This document shows positions 21,041 to 32,994 of a DNA stretch of 64,000 nucleotides, one piece after another. This DNA is from Gracilariopsis chorda. Its lineage: Eukaryota > Rhodophyta > Florideophyceae > Gracilariales > Gracilariaceae. A program made the position numbers and the translations under genes. Every line of letters starts with the position of its first letter. Position 1 is the stretch's first letter. Location: positions 105,324 through 169,323 of the forward strand of contig NBIV01000192.1 of NCBI GenBank assembly GCA_003194525.1, read 5' to 3'. Under the pieces are notes generated by a model. That model did not search any database, had not been told where the DNA came from, and saw nothing but the letters and a program-made list of their open reading frames with translations.

Positions 21041-22693
21041 GGGTGCACAGAGCGAGCCTTTAAAGCGCGAGGCGTGCGACTGCTGACAGCGCACGCTCAC
21101 GAGCAGTACAACTACATGTATCCACTGGTCAAGTCTATTACCAAACAGTTTGGACAACATTTTGCTAACTATCTATCCAGCTTATCAGCTAACTATTCTA
21201 TGGATTCATTACAGAGTGGACGCCGATTCCCACGGTGCAAGTTCAAAAACTCTACTGGGAACGGCTGCATATTTTTGAGATCGCTTGCCACATAGGTTTT
21301 GGGCCGTAAACAAAGAATCGGCCGTATCTCGAAAACTAGGCCGAAAAGAGGCAACCCGACACCGGATTGAGACTGTAATCCAATGGTTGATTTTGACCAT
21401 ACCTGAGGCAATTGCGCGACGGTCGCACGATAGCACCTTCGGCACACCGTTGGCACGCTGATAAAATCGTGCAATTTGCAACGACACTTTACTTGATAAA
21501 CCTATGGCAAGGGCAGCGCGCGGCAGGTCGTACAGAACTGTAGTGCAACGCGTTCGTGGACATTTTGCCGTTATTATTGATCAGATTTTGGTGTTAGCCT
21601 CCGGGAGGTGGAGGCTCACTCCATGCATCCAGAGGACATTTCCGACGGTCGGAATCCGACCCATTTACTGGTAGATTGTATGGTTGACTATTTAGTTATG
21701 TTAATGCACAGCATTTCTGGCTGCCTGGACACGTGGACGGTTGTTGCACCCAATGTTGGGGTAGTTTTAATGTTTAATTAATCTGTTAGATAGTATTATT
21801 ATAACCCACTGTACATTGGCTAATCCCCGCTACTTGAGCGGGAGGGCTCGGCCGAACATTGGGGGAAGTAGACGAGCCAACTGAGTGTCCGGCTCTAGCT
21901 ACACACCCCTGGTGAGCGATATCCTCCTCGCAGAGAGTCACTGCCTTATGCAGGTTTATTTATCTGCCTCGCGGCATCTACAGCACTACATCAGCAATCT
22001 GCATGCTATTCCTGGTGTTTTCCTCCTTTTCTCTGGCCTACAGTTCTACAGGTACTACTTCCCGGTATACCGGTTTCAGCCCCGCCTGTGGCCACCCACT
22101 TACATGGCTCGTGTCCGCCCCCACGTCTCTCGCCACTCTCGTTTGCTTACCTACTGCCGTAGCGACGTCCTATACCGACTTTGCCATGCTCTCTACCGCC
22201 TCGCGCGACTTCTGTTACCTAGCCTCTCTACATCCGTTTTGAAGGGGATCCGCTCAGTTATGCCCGGCATGTGCGATCAATCTGAGAGGGGCTCTACCGT
22301 CTATGCTCCCCCAGTAGGGAGAGACGCCTCAAACATCTCTGTGTGTTCTCGCTCGTTCTCTGGTTCAGCGACAATAGCCACAAATCGCCTCTGGAATAAT
22401 CTTGATGCCGAAATGTCCGTTGGAATGGTGACCCTTCTCTATTATACTAGAGACACGCCGCGTGTAGGTGACAGCAATCCTCACAACATCTGGCAATTGA
22501 GCCACTCAAATGGCGTTCTACTGGTCACTAAACCGACATGGAGGAGAATTTGGGTGCGCTTCGCAACCAACCATTGGCGCAGACATTTGCAAAACGTCGC
22601 TGCCATTATTTGAAAAGCAATGGGACTAAGAATAACAACAAATGAATGCAATAACTCTACCCCAATTGTATCAGATAGATACTTTCAGAAAAG
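21041..22693. other. Unassigned; possible LTR-like and leader sequence
   Basis: Probably begins with the 3' end of relic D. Around 21740-21870 there is an LTR-like start TGTTGCACCCAATG with an imperfect inverted CCCAATGTTGGGG / AACATTGGGGG pair, and a splice-acceptor-like pyrimidine tract ending CCTACAG near 22050. A 242-codon open frame (21885-22613, plus) is the longest here; it is rich in Ser, Leu and Arg and matches no family I know, so I do not call it a gene. A copia-type LTR plus leader is possible but unproven. Confidence 0.3.
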
Positions 22694-22909
22694 ATGCCGC
22701 GATACGCATGCAGAGCGGCGGAAGGCGTGTCCTGCACACCAGTGGGAGGCAACACGTCACCAACGACACCAATATTTCAAACAACCTTGCGCCACTACCA
22801 TGAACAGAGGACCAATCCCTCCTGTGACGCGTATAGGGAGTTCCATTTGCAGGAAGTGGAACATCTAGTGGTAGCCTGTCGGGATTATCGAAACCCTTGG
22901 AGTCCATGA
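22694..22909 (+). pseudogene. Possible LINE tail (Cys/His cluster after RNase H)
   Basis: A 71-codon frame ends CDAYREFHLQEVEHLVVACRD, with the pattern C...H..VEHL...C that closes many LINE proteins behind RNase H. The matching cluster at 13.7 kb reads DVENVLQHC. Nothing upstream shows an RNase H core, so the assignment is tentative. Confidence 0.35.
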
Positions 22910-22998
22910 GGTGAACCAGGTTCACCTCAAACCATTAGTCTACGTCTCTGGTCACCCGCTGGGACAACAGTTGCGCATTCTCCTGTAAGAGCCCGCGC

Positions 22999-23390
22999 CA
23001 TCTTGAACAAGCTGCATTTCGCTGCGGTCAATAGAAATCTGTTCGTGGCCTTTTGAGTCGAACAGTATACCATGCAGGTGGCTGGAATTGACGAGCAAGT
23101 GCAAGTGCTGGATTTACAGCTTCTGCATCGTATGAAGTGTGGGTTTTTCTTTGCAGATATTTCCATATTTAGAAAGCAATTTTTTGTTTCTGTTATGTCT
23201 GCAAAAACTGTTCAAGAAAGACAAAAAAGGGCCTTAGATGGTATTCTTCAAGATGTGCGATCCAACTTCTTCTGCGCTAATCAGTTTCATGTGGCATTGG
23301 CGATCATCCAAAAACTTTATTATGTCTTGCTTCTGCATGATCCAGAACTTACACACAAAAACAAGTAAAAAATCATGCCTCGCCTTTCCA
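22999..23390 (+). repeat. Inverted duplication, copy 1
   Basis: About 390 bp matching the complement of 27159-27548 at roughly 90% identity by eye, with sharp ends on both sides. On the plus strand an open stretch covers residues such as YTMQVAGIDEQVQVLDLQ, FFADISIFRKQFF and MSAKTVQERQKRALDGIL, ending LLHDPELTHKNK at a GTAAAA that could be a splice donor. The family is unknown to me. The copies differ by substitutions and a few indels that alter the frame, so both are probably pseudogenic. Confidence 0.8.
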
Positions 23391-26300
23391 CACCGAACCA
23401 CTGGTAATGGCAAGAAGAGCCAACGAAACATCCATAGGAGACAGGCAAACAATGGAGAACCCGCGATTCTTTGGATAGTAGTTGGGGACTGCTTTCCAAG
23501 GAACCGAATCGCGGACAACAAGAAGTGGGAACGCGGGACAACCCTGTCCGTCGTCTAACCAGGGGGATGAAGAGCAATGGCCTGCAGTTTATCGCTTCCA
23601 TATTAATACCAGATGTAGCCAGGGGTAGCACTCCACTCCACCTGGAGCACTTACTCCAAAAGGCGATCAGTGCGCTCAACTTCGTAGGCCATCCGGCTGA
23701 CAAAGTTTTGGATCGCAAGCCCACAGACGTACACGATCATCATCCTACGGAGAAGAACCAACCTATCCACGAGACTGGGACAGTATTTCTCGAGACTTTA
23801 CACTCGATAGTCTTTGGTGCGAATGTTGCACCGGATTCTGTATCTACAGATGTCTAGAGAAGCCATGAGGGCGAAATGCTCACTCCACAGTGCAAACCTG
23901 CCAGATTAACCAGTTTTGGCACTCCGTTGGCGCGGTGATCATTTGACTAGCCTAGAATGGTACGAAACCAATGGGAGACTTGGAACAGCTAGGAGTTTGA
24001 ATGCCCTGCAGAAATTTTGCCACTGGATGTCCTGAAAGAAAGAAAGCCCAAAGTACAACACTTTGAGGTCCGCAGCATTTATTTCGTGGACCTCCCCCTG
24101 GTACCAAACGACCAAGTATAGAAAGTTTCTTTGCATCCTCTCCTTGGGCTCGGCAAACGCATTGCAAGAGGAGCGATCCTTCACTCAGTATAGCTGGTCG
24201 TAAGGAGGCAGAAACTACAACAGATCCAAGCGTTTATGACCAAAAGGAGAAAACTGAACCGCCGGATCGGAGAAGGTGTCGCGCAGATCCGGGAGCAACA
24301 GATTCATACGACACTGGTAGTTCTCCTCCTTTCAGGTTCGGAGATAAAAAATATCTGGAAACACCTCCACGACGCATACCGGCCTGATTTTCCTATCCAC
24401 TGTAGAATGCAACCACCGTTGGTACTACACCACCTGAAGATTTCCCTTGGGTTCTAGCTGCATCCCCAGAACTGTAGCAAACCGACAGGCGTCAAAGTAC
24501 TGCTTCTGGCAGTCGATGTACTTGCCTGCAGAAACGTCATCCCTTCGTAGCGTTTCCTGCCACGCTTGTGTCCAATTTTGCGATCATAGTGATTTCCAAG
24601 GCGACTGATGCCACTTCCGTACTCGATAGAAGGCATCGGTTGTTCATTCTCGACTGAAACCTTCAAAAGTGAAATTGAAGACGCGAGCGGAGACGCAGTA
24701 CGAGGAACAGAAACGCTGGTGATATCATCAGAAGAACTTTCACCACTGACAATCTTAACGAACTTGAGGCAACCGAGTGAGCAGGTAGGAGAACATGGTG
24801 GCGTCGCTACTCGGTCGCGACGCGGAGCGTCACGACCAATGGAAGCCGGTGGCAAGACAGCAGCGCCCACCCTTCATTGGTTTATCGCCGTAGATTTGAC
24901 TTCGGGACGCACGGCGCTAAGATCAAGGAACTTCTAATAGCAATCAGGAGGAGTTTGTGCACCATTAGACCAATTTACCGTTTGGGATGCTTCCTTAAAC
25001 GACCGCTTACTGCGCGAACTAATAATCCCGTGGGTCTACTCTCTTTGCCGTGGTCTTAACCTCCGCGATTAGAAAAGCGCTGCGACATCGGATATGTCGT
25101 GCCAATACTCCACCTCAGGGTACTGAAAAGGCCCACCTTAACCATTGTAAAGAAATGACCTGCAAAGCGATGGCGTCAAAACCCGGCATAGCCTCCGGAC
25201 ACCTTCGAAGGCAATGTTTTGCAAATAGCTGCCCGCCAATGATCTCTTACATTATGAAAACCACGCGACGACTTCAATGGATAAGATCGGCCCTCCACGT
25301 ACTGTCTACAAGGCTGAACGTGACACGCTGGACACGCAACACAAAAGGAAACGCGCAGCACTCAATGTTGGTTACACCCCCAAGCATGCGCATTTGCGAA
25401 GCAAGCTCACGAGCGGAAGCGGCGCGCAAGGAGCCGACATTGGGAGAAACGTTGGCTGACCTATGTGCATCAGTTGTTGCTGATCGCTATATAGCTAGAG
25501 AAGAGGGAAAACGCTTTATTCTGCAAGTTTGAGGTCAGGTTTTGAAGTCATGGACGCACTTGCGCATTGCATTTGACACTTGCAGTTGACCCAGCTCCAT
25601 AGGGAGCAGCAATTATCACTACGGCCTGCACTTCCGTTGCTTTTACTTTAACAAATCCCAGTACTTGAGGCTCAACTCGGTAGAGGCTAGTCGGGTCATT
25701 GGCGAGCGTTTTCATCATGTTTGGAGCCCCCCCAGGAGCATCATCAGTGTCAGGGCCAGCACCTGCATAAAAAGAACTGACTCTGGCACTTCTCGTTTCT
25801 TCTTATCCATGTAAAAGTACTCTTTTTTACGCTTCTTGGACGTTGATACGCATGGCAGTCTCCACGTTTGGGTTTTGCTGTTTTTGTTGCGTTTTAAAGC
25901 ATGGATCGGTATCGCTTGCGCACCACGGTTAGCTTTATCTGTATCATGTCGTACAACTTGGGACCGATGTCTCTTACGTTGATGTTTTGAATTAAGGCTT
26001 GCCGAATGACACGCCTATAGTGAGATGGACCCAACGAAGACGGACCAGTACCCCACAGAAAGCTGTAGTGCATGTTGTTCTGCTTCTGGCTTGTGAGCGT
26101 GATAGATGTGTTTCCCTAACGTCTGACCAAGAAAGGGTGGCCTCCAGTATTGTATGAAATGTCCATGAACGCGTGATTCGTCGCAAAGAGTGTAATTAAG
26201 TTAAGGAAATGAGCGTGAAACGCTCACAGGCTATTCACACTTCGAAAAAACTCATTTTTTTGCTTTCTTTCGAGCTTATCGCCCCATCAGAAACTTTTTC

Positions 26301-26617
26301 TCATTGTATCGCACAAATTTTCCAAGCAAAGAACATGCAAAATACGCGCAGCCTCTGAATTCTCAATCCCCAGTCTAGGTACGGTCAGTAAGGAGCGCTT
26401 GGGAGTGCTCACTGCACCTTGCGCATTGCTTTTGACTAGCAATGGAAAGCGTTTCCAACTCTCGAACGCTTGCACGGATCGCCGTATCATTCAGCGCCCG
26501 AGCTGCCCCGGGATCCCACACATAGTAAATGCAGTAGCGTCCTCGATCAGGAGGCCCAGCAGACTGAATTATCATCCTATCAAGCTGCTGCTGCGACTGC
26601 TGTAGCTATGGTAGCGG
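23391..26617. other. No recognisable gene
   Basis: Several open frames of 100-160 codons exist (for example 23471-23857 plus, 24454-24870 minus, 25050-25532 plus), but they overlap one another on opposite strands, lack domain motifs and have no consistent neighbours. I treat them as unsupported. No terminal repeats or target duplications were found. Confidence 0.3.
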
Positions 26618-26940
26618 TTAGGGGGCAGGAGTAGTCTCATCCTCTTCAACGTCCATGGAAATAGGCATCTGCTCTTGTTCTTGTTCAGAGTAAGGCGTTG
26701 AAGGCGGCCGTGAGTGAGGAGGAGTGATCCCATCTTCATCTGCTTTCATCGGAACGTGCATCTGGTCTTCTTCTTTTTCAGTTCGTGGAAGATTAGGCTG
26801 CAGCCGGAGCTTTATGAGAGCAGGAGTGATTTCATCCTCTTCCAACTCGATCTAAATTGGCATCTTTTCTTCACGCATCGGTGGGAGACGAGGAGGAATC
26901 GGAGGAGGAGGAATATTACTCAGAAGACCTCTGAAAAACT
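26618..26940 (-). repeat. Imperfect tandem repeat coding an acidic Pro/Glu-rich fragment
   Basis: Three imperfect units of about 95-105 bp start near 26627, 26720 and 26822. On the minus strand they encode repeats such as VEEDETTPAP, ADEDGITPPH and LEEDEITPAL, each preceded by a Gln/Glu-rich stretch and a short M-P-I/V-x-M-type piece. One unit has an in-frame stop. It could be the low-complexity part of a host or transposon protein; I recognise no family. Confidence 0.5.
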
Positions 26941-27158
26941 CTAGAATTTCATTTATTGTGCACGAAGTTGGTAGCACTGTGGCAATGGATCCACTCGCTC
27001 TGGACTACTGAAATAAGTTTCAAAAACGTCTGCTACCCATTTCTAGCTTTTTGCAATTTGATTGTATCATTCGTGGGTTCGAGAAAAGCGCATAAAATAT
27101 GATAATTGTTAAAAAGAAATGCAGAAAAGAAATGCTTAAGTCAGCATTAGTTTTAGTA

Positions 27159-27548
27159 TGGAAAGGCGAGGTATGATTTTTTACTTCTTTTGTGTGTAAG
27201 TTCTGGATCATGCAGAAGCAGGACATAATAAAGTTTTTAGATGATCTTCAATGCCCCATGAAACTGACTAACGCAGAAGAAGTTGGATGGCACATCTTCA
27301 AGAACGCCATCTAAGGCCCTTTTTTGTCATTCTTGAACAGTTTTTGCAAACAGAACAGAAATGAAAACCGCTTTTTAAATATGGAAATATCTGCAATGAG
27401 AAACTCAAACTTCATATGATGCAGACGCTGTAACTCCAGCACTTGCACTTGCTCGTCAAGTCGAGCCACCTGCATGGTATACTGTTCGAGTCGCAGGGCC
27501 ACAAACAGATTTCTATTGACCGCAGCGAAATGCAGCTCGTTCAAGATG
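27159..27548 (-). repeat. Inverted duplication, copy 2
   Basis: Minus-strand partner of 22999-23390. Here the minus strand is open further upstream (118 codons, 27667-27311) and reads LNELHFAAVNRNLFVALRLE, LDEQVQVLELQ and IADISIFKKRF. Similarity stops abruptly at the CATCTTGAAC end and just past the possible splice donor. The centre-to-centre distance between copies is about 4.2 kb. Confidence 0.8.
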
Positions 27549-29377
27549 ACTATGACTGGTACATCAATACTCAAGCCCAAGCTATGAAGGGGTGCCGTAG
27601 TAAGCATATTTTGATATAAAATTCGCGAATGATAATACTGACCATATTGGAGGCTTAGTTCCGCCATAATCAGGGTGTACAGTCGTGGCTAACGGAAACG
27701 TGTAGCGTTCATCGGGGAATAAATGCAGCACTGCCGAAATGTATTCGTATATCAACTGGTAGGTAGATGGAATGAGCACTTTAGAGAGACACACACCTCC
27801 TTTACATCGTCTTCTGAGCCACATTTACAGGAGATGGTAAGCAGTAGTTTGCATTTCGTCGGCGGATTTAAATGGTAATGGACCATTGCTGGACATGGTG
27901 GTGTGTGCAATGGAACTCATGACCGACACAAATTCCCTATCATTGGCTTGGTGTACTTGGTGGATGAGTTACGGTACTCGGACCGAGCAATATCTTCACA
28001 GATCACTCTTTCATGGTAATTAGTTCAGACATTTATTGTAAAACCGTCTCAAGTTTCTACTCCACTCAGATTTAATTTACATCTGCCACACAACTGAAAG
28101 CAGCTCTGAGTAGTTGCCATAGAGACCAATCGTCAAGGCCGCAAACAAAGGCGAATGTTCGACTCTCTTGCACCGAAGATCATTAAGCAACTCGTTCATG
28201 AGCTCGGAAAGCTATCGTAAAATGATGGACGTCTTCCCCATGACGAGAAATTGTATTTCAGGAAGTAGTTCTTCATGTTGAGATCAGGGACCGTATCTGG
28301 ACAGAGTAGCTAAACTGCTGCTTTTGCTATCCTTATACGTTAAAACCAGCCCGAGCAGCCTGTGTAGAGTGTAGACATTAACTTACAAAGATGCTACAAT
28401 GCCCACTTTATCATTCATTTCGGCAAGAGTTCCTTCTGAATCCGTGCGAACTTGAAGAAGGATGGGCATATATTTGTTTTCAGTGCCTGTGGGTCCCTGC
28501 ACGAAGTAAACCTTTCTTAGAGCGCGTGTTTGCTCTTATAGCATTTTCATTTGTTTTAATGTGGCAATAAATGTGTCAAGGACTTGTCGTTTGCGAGGTT
28601 TTAACCTCGTGTATCTTGACCGCAACGTTGACGCATTTTGCACCACGCGCGGCACTCCAGTTGTGTAATGCGGTGACATCGGAACATGTGGGCAGTGCAA
28701 CGTACACTGATCAAAATGGTTAGTGTGCCACGTGGGTTAGAGTGGCTAACTAACGACAGTACTAGTTTATTTATTATCTTTGATAGATAGTGACACTCTG
28801 CTACTGTGGCGTGGGGCCATACCAATAGAGCCGTTCCCAACATATGGCACGCAACAGAGTCCGTCTGGGATTCAGGCTCACTCAATCTTAAGGTGTGTGC
28901 AGCCCTCTCTCTCCGAGAATGGTAAAAATTAACATCTCTTGGCTATGAGTTATACTATTTCGTTTCTACAGTCAAACTTCTAGTTTAGATAAGACAATTG
29001 AGGCTCTACTACGCTGTTTACGCCACTATCAACACTACTCATTGGTTACGGTTAGGGCGCGGGGCTACAAACCTCTAATGGTTTAGTGCTCCCCATCTCA
29101 TTCGGCTATGCAACGTCCACCATTCAAGCTGAACACTCGCTGCGCTCTTACCGCAGGTTAACCAAGCGATCTATACAGGTAATACTCGAGAACCAATTGT
29201 TTGCACCACATTTTGGTCTTCCAATCTAGAATCTGGAACTATACCACTGGGCTTTGGAACGAAAAATTTTGTAGAAACTGTAATTGGGAACACTGTTCAG
29301 TTTTTGTTAGCAATAGAAAGCGATTTAGTACGAAATTGGTTTACCAATTGGATATGCCACCACCGAACAAAATATCC
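27549..29377. other. No recognisable gene
   Basis: AT-rich sequence with only short frames. The right end should contain the leader or 5' LTR of relic C, but no copy of it was found beyond the C chromodomain at 46.9 kb. Confidence 0.3.
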
Positions 29378-29974
29378 AGAAGTCAATCGAGCCGAGGGAT
29401 GGACACTGGCCCGTTTCAGGGGTTCGTCGAGGCAGCACTGGAAATATCTGAGGAAGAATTACGAATAACTACCGTACAGATCTATGCCGATGACGGGGAG
29501 CAGAAGTTAAAAAATGCCACTCCCCAGATAACAAATGTGGTAAAGACCACGAACCCAGTAGGTTCAATGAACGGTACAACATCCAACCAAATCGAAGGAA
29601 ACTAGGATGGAGACGAATCTAAAGTGGTGCTGCACAAGTTGGATTTGGGTAGCATTACCAAGATGTTTATTGAACACACTACTCACAAGCTCGCCGATCA
29701 AGTACCAGTCTTGGTTTTTCAATTCCTTGAGCAGAAATATCTAGACATTAACCGAATGGTGCACGAATACCTGCAGGAAAATCGATGGGAGGCCTTGCAG
29801 AGCCCCCCAACCGTCTCGCTAATGACAGTAATCAATCAAGGTAAGGCACAGGTTTTCTCGGTACTAATGGTTGTTAAGCCATCTCTTCCTCTACACCAAA
29901 CTGGGGAGAAGCGTCCCAACGCATTTAAAAAACGAGTAGACCTTCCGATAGACAAGAAACCGGGGTATACATAA
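29378..29974 (+). pseudogene. gag: Relic C gag, N-terminal part
   Basis: Two frames (to 29605, and 29624-29974) give an acidic start (PFQGFVEAALEISEEELRI) and then ITKMFIEHTTHKLADQVPVL, FQFLEQKYLDINRMVHEYL. This parallels the helical region of E1 gag that holds TELEIRVPVAVEEYLADRIP. It ends with a basic tail and a stop at 29972. Confidence 0.55.
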
Positions 29975-30269
29975 CTTCCAAAACCAACTGGTAGAACAAA
30001 ACAAGGCCACGACGGCGAACACCCTGGTACAGTTGGTGTGTTAAGCTTGGAAGATGAGAGGCGACAGAGAACAAAAGAAAAGAAAACACAAATAGGGAGA
30101 AGAGAGAGAGACTTGGGTAGTACTTCAATTTTTGGACTCCAGCACCGCTATGGAGTTGTCATAAGATGAAGAGCAGCGTAAAGATAGGAAGCAGAGGAAG
30201 AAATAAAACCGTTCGAACGTAAAGAATAGTGATAAATGTGAAATCAAACGGTATAACTCATGCGATGAC

Positions 30270-30896
30270 CATGATTCCGACACGTTTTCAGACCTGGACG
30301 TAATTGGGCCCTTGAACGACTTTTTCACAAAGGCTGTTGATTACAGAACCTACCAGTTATGGAAATGAGTTTCTGAGTACACCTCAAACCTAGCTCAGAA
30401 GATTTTCAAGCCGTTTAAGTGGCTGGGCTTCCAAATGGGCGATACTACCTTCAAAGGTGATGACCTCATTGCGATCATTATTATCTCTTAACGGGTAAAT
30501 ATCGCGTTACCAGTACGGTTTTTAACAAGGCACGGCCGTGTGGTGTCTTCAATGCTAGTTGAAGAAGCACGCCGCATCACCACTCCATAGTAAGATACAG
30601 TTGATGCCATGTCTTTTGATTGCAACTAAACGGAGATGCTTCGGACTTCCTCGTGGGATGTCAAATACCTTTTGGAAACCTATGCGACCGATGACGTTAT
30701 TCAAAAAGCTTATGCCCAGCTTCTTGGCAAACATCAGAGGTCAGAAAAACTTGAATTGAAACTGGCGAAATCGTTGTTCGAGATGGCTTCCCGTTCTGGT
30801 ACTGTATTCAGCACTACGGTTTTGAAGTCACTATTAGCCAATAATTTCGACAAAGCCATTGGTGCGCAGGTGCGGAATAATCTCGCAACAAACTGA
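30270..30896 (+). pseudogene. gag: Relic C gag, capsid part
   Basis: Reads VIGPLNDFFTKAVDYRTYQL (compare LRPLNDLFKKAVDYRFYRL in E1), then FKGDDLIAIII where the S-x-S-DPI signature should be, and later YLLETYATDDVIQKAYAQLL, LAKSLFEMASRSGTVFSTTV and IGAQVRNNL, the same blocks as E1 gag. Stops at several places. Confidence 0.78.
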
Positions 30897-30899
30897 AAG

Positions 30900-32189
30900 G
30901 TGGATTATAGCGGGCTCAGAAGGTAGGCGAAAGCTCTTGGAGACAATTACCAAGCTGGTAGAAAAGAGCATAGTGCAATGGGCACGCCACGCCTCGTAAG
31001 GATAAACCGAAACGGCGCATACTGGAGGTCGATTATTCGTCACTCTCCAAGGACATGGCACACAATGTCACACCAGTTGGATGCATGATCCTTTTCGTAC
31101 ACACAGGATACGCCTCTGCACCTGTTCCTGCAACATCTGGCTGGAAGTCATCAATGGCAGACTCAACCCGCAAGATATAAACGCTATCTACACAGGTGCC
31201 CGTCCCAGTCCATCTGGTACTCTTAATAATACCTATAGAACGGACCAAAACACAACGTCAGCAGTCTTCAAAACATACGGCACGCCTTCAACCCCTGCAC
31301 TGTACGTCGATGCGCGGAACCTGTATGGCATTAAGGTATCTAACAACTGGGAATCTTCTTGGTTGGATTTGTCAATCTCCTCACCACTTGGCTACGGCAT
31401 GACCCAATGTCACCCCTCAGGTTCGAGGCGCATTCCTCCAAGTTCGTCCGCAGTACCATAGAGTGGTATGCGGCCAAGCGGAGTGAAACCAATATGTTCA
31501 GAACAAGAAATCTCCTGTGAACGAACAGGTTATTCTGCTTACCCCTAGAAGAATATTTTGGAATTTGAGAAGTGCAAATGGAATGCAGTATTCAAGGATC
31601 TCACACTCCATTTGAGATCAGAAAGAACTCCTGCGTATTCCGAAGTGATAATTCTTGCACGGAAGATGATTTGTTTCATTTTCGGATGTCGGGCAGAACG
31701 CAACTGGAGTGTAGCCGCTGTCGAAGAAGTAAACTCTCAGTGTACATTGAATGAAAAGTGTATCCCCAGCACTCCAACTGCATACCATCGGCACTCCGTG
31801 TAGCTTCCATTTTGAAACCTCGTATATAGGCTAGGCATTCAGATTTTGAATCCTCCACATTCCGTCCGGTTCGCTCTCTTGTGTCATTCAAATTTACAGT
31901 CCGTCCTCCAAACCCACACAACGTTTTTCAAAACTTTCTTGTAGGGTACTGGTACGGACTTGGCAGGCAAAGCTGATGCTGCACTACCCCAAGCGTAAAG
32001 CGTCTAAAGATTGGGATGTTTGTCATCCCCAACCGGTCTCATTGAGAAGGCCATCTGGAAAGGCAATATCGGTTTCGCTTATGAATTTTCAACCTTTTGA
32101 TACCGGAATGGGAGCGCTAGAAGCTTAGTCGGTACCTATCTTCTTTCTTTAGCATGATAACCACAAGTTAATAGTCCCCCTTGGGTTTC
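30900..32189. other. Unassigned part of relic C
   Basis: In E1 this place holds the gag tail and the protease N-terminal linker, about 1 kb. Here about 1.3 kb is present but I can match only fragments. A 126-codon frame (31081-31461) has no motif. A small foreign insertion is possible; no duplicated target was seen. Confidence 0.35.
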
Positions 32190-32609
32190 TGTCAACCATT
32201 TGGTCCCGTGCACTGGGATTCTGGATACGGGAGCTAGAATGAATCTAGGTAATTTGAAGTTACTAACCGCAAAGTTCTTTGACAGGGTATAACCATGTAC
32301 CATTACAAACCCTTTGATGAATGCCAATAAGTTACCACTACCACCCAGCAGCAGCGTAGAACTAATGGTAGCCGTAGGAGCTCTCAACTTCCGGGTACGG
32401 TTTATCGTGATTAAACGGAGTGGCAACGCATTGTATCCTTGGAAATACCTTCACTGACAACTAAGTCAGAGTAAGTTTGCCACAACAAAGAACGGTTTTG
32501 TTCGAAAAGTTTATGAAAGGTGCCGTACTTGGTCGAGATCAGTCGAAACACGCACTAAAGACAAGGCATAAACCGTCTTCGGTGACAATATCCAATAATG
32601 TTTGACTTG
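32190..32609 (+). pseudogene. pol: Relic C protease, 5' part
   Basis: The protease site reads VPCTGILDTGARMNLGNLKLL at about 32207-32270, matching IPVTGVLDTGAGPNL in E1, so the catalytic D-T-G is intact. The following VAVGALNFRVRFIVI fits the second strand. Several frame changes follow, and the segment ends with ACTTG (32605-32609) at the left end of element B. Confidence 0.8.
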
Positions 32610-32750
32610 TGTTGATCGCGCATCATGCGTGAGACGCATATGCGGCTGAATTGTATGTAGCAGGCTGCGTAGGTAGCAGATTATCGTAGGTAGACCTGCA
32701 CCACGGGTTTGAGAGCTGTTACCCATAGATAGTTTCCTGTTTGAGAGCTG
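32610..32750 (+). repeat. Element B left LTR, first part
   Basis: First 141 bp of the left LTR, interrupted by A after AGCTG (32746-32750). It matches 42920-43087 of the right LTR except for single-base changes and a 27-bp stretch missing just before GTAGTTTCCTG. Confidence 0.92.
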
Positions 32751-32994
32751 TGTAACAAAGCAGTCGTAGGGTAGATGCTTCGCACGAAATACGACTAAAG
32801 AGTCGGAGACAAGGTCTAACCGCCCCCTCTAAGCTATCAGCCTGGGGCGGGATTTTATTTATAGAAGTTGTTAGATCAAGCTAGGGCTGCGTACCTGGCT
32901 TGATCCAGCATGGAGCTTCCTAGAGAAGCGGCGAGACACGAAGGATGTGGTTGTGGTATGGGGTGAAGTACTATGCTAATGTTGTGTTGTTGCA
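32751..32994 (-). repeat. Element A 3' LTR
   Basis: 244 bp, two mismatches to the copy at 37865-38108. On the minus strand it contains TATAAATAAAATC, which could serve as TATA box and AATAAA signal. The last codons and stop of pol (ending at 32976) lie inside this LTR. Confidence 0.95.

Noticed and set aside
21885-22613. A 242-codon plus-strand open frame starting near an LTR-like sequence
   Set aside because: No domain, odd Ser/Leu/Arg composition and no conserved block; kept only as part of an unassigned region.
25050-25532. A 160-codon plus-strand open frame
   Set aside because: No recognisable motif and overlapping frames on the other strand; cannot be supported as a gene.
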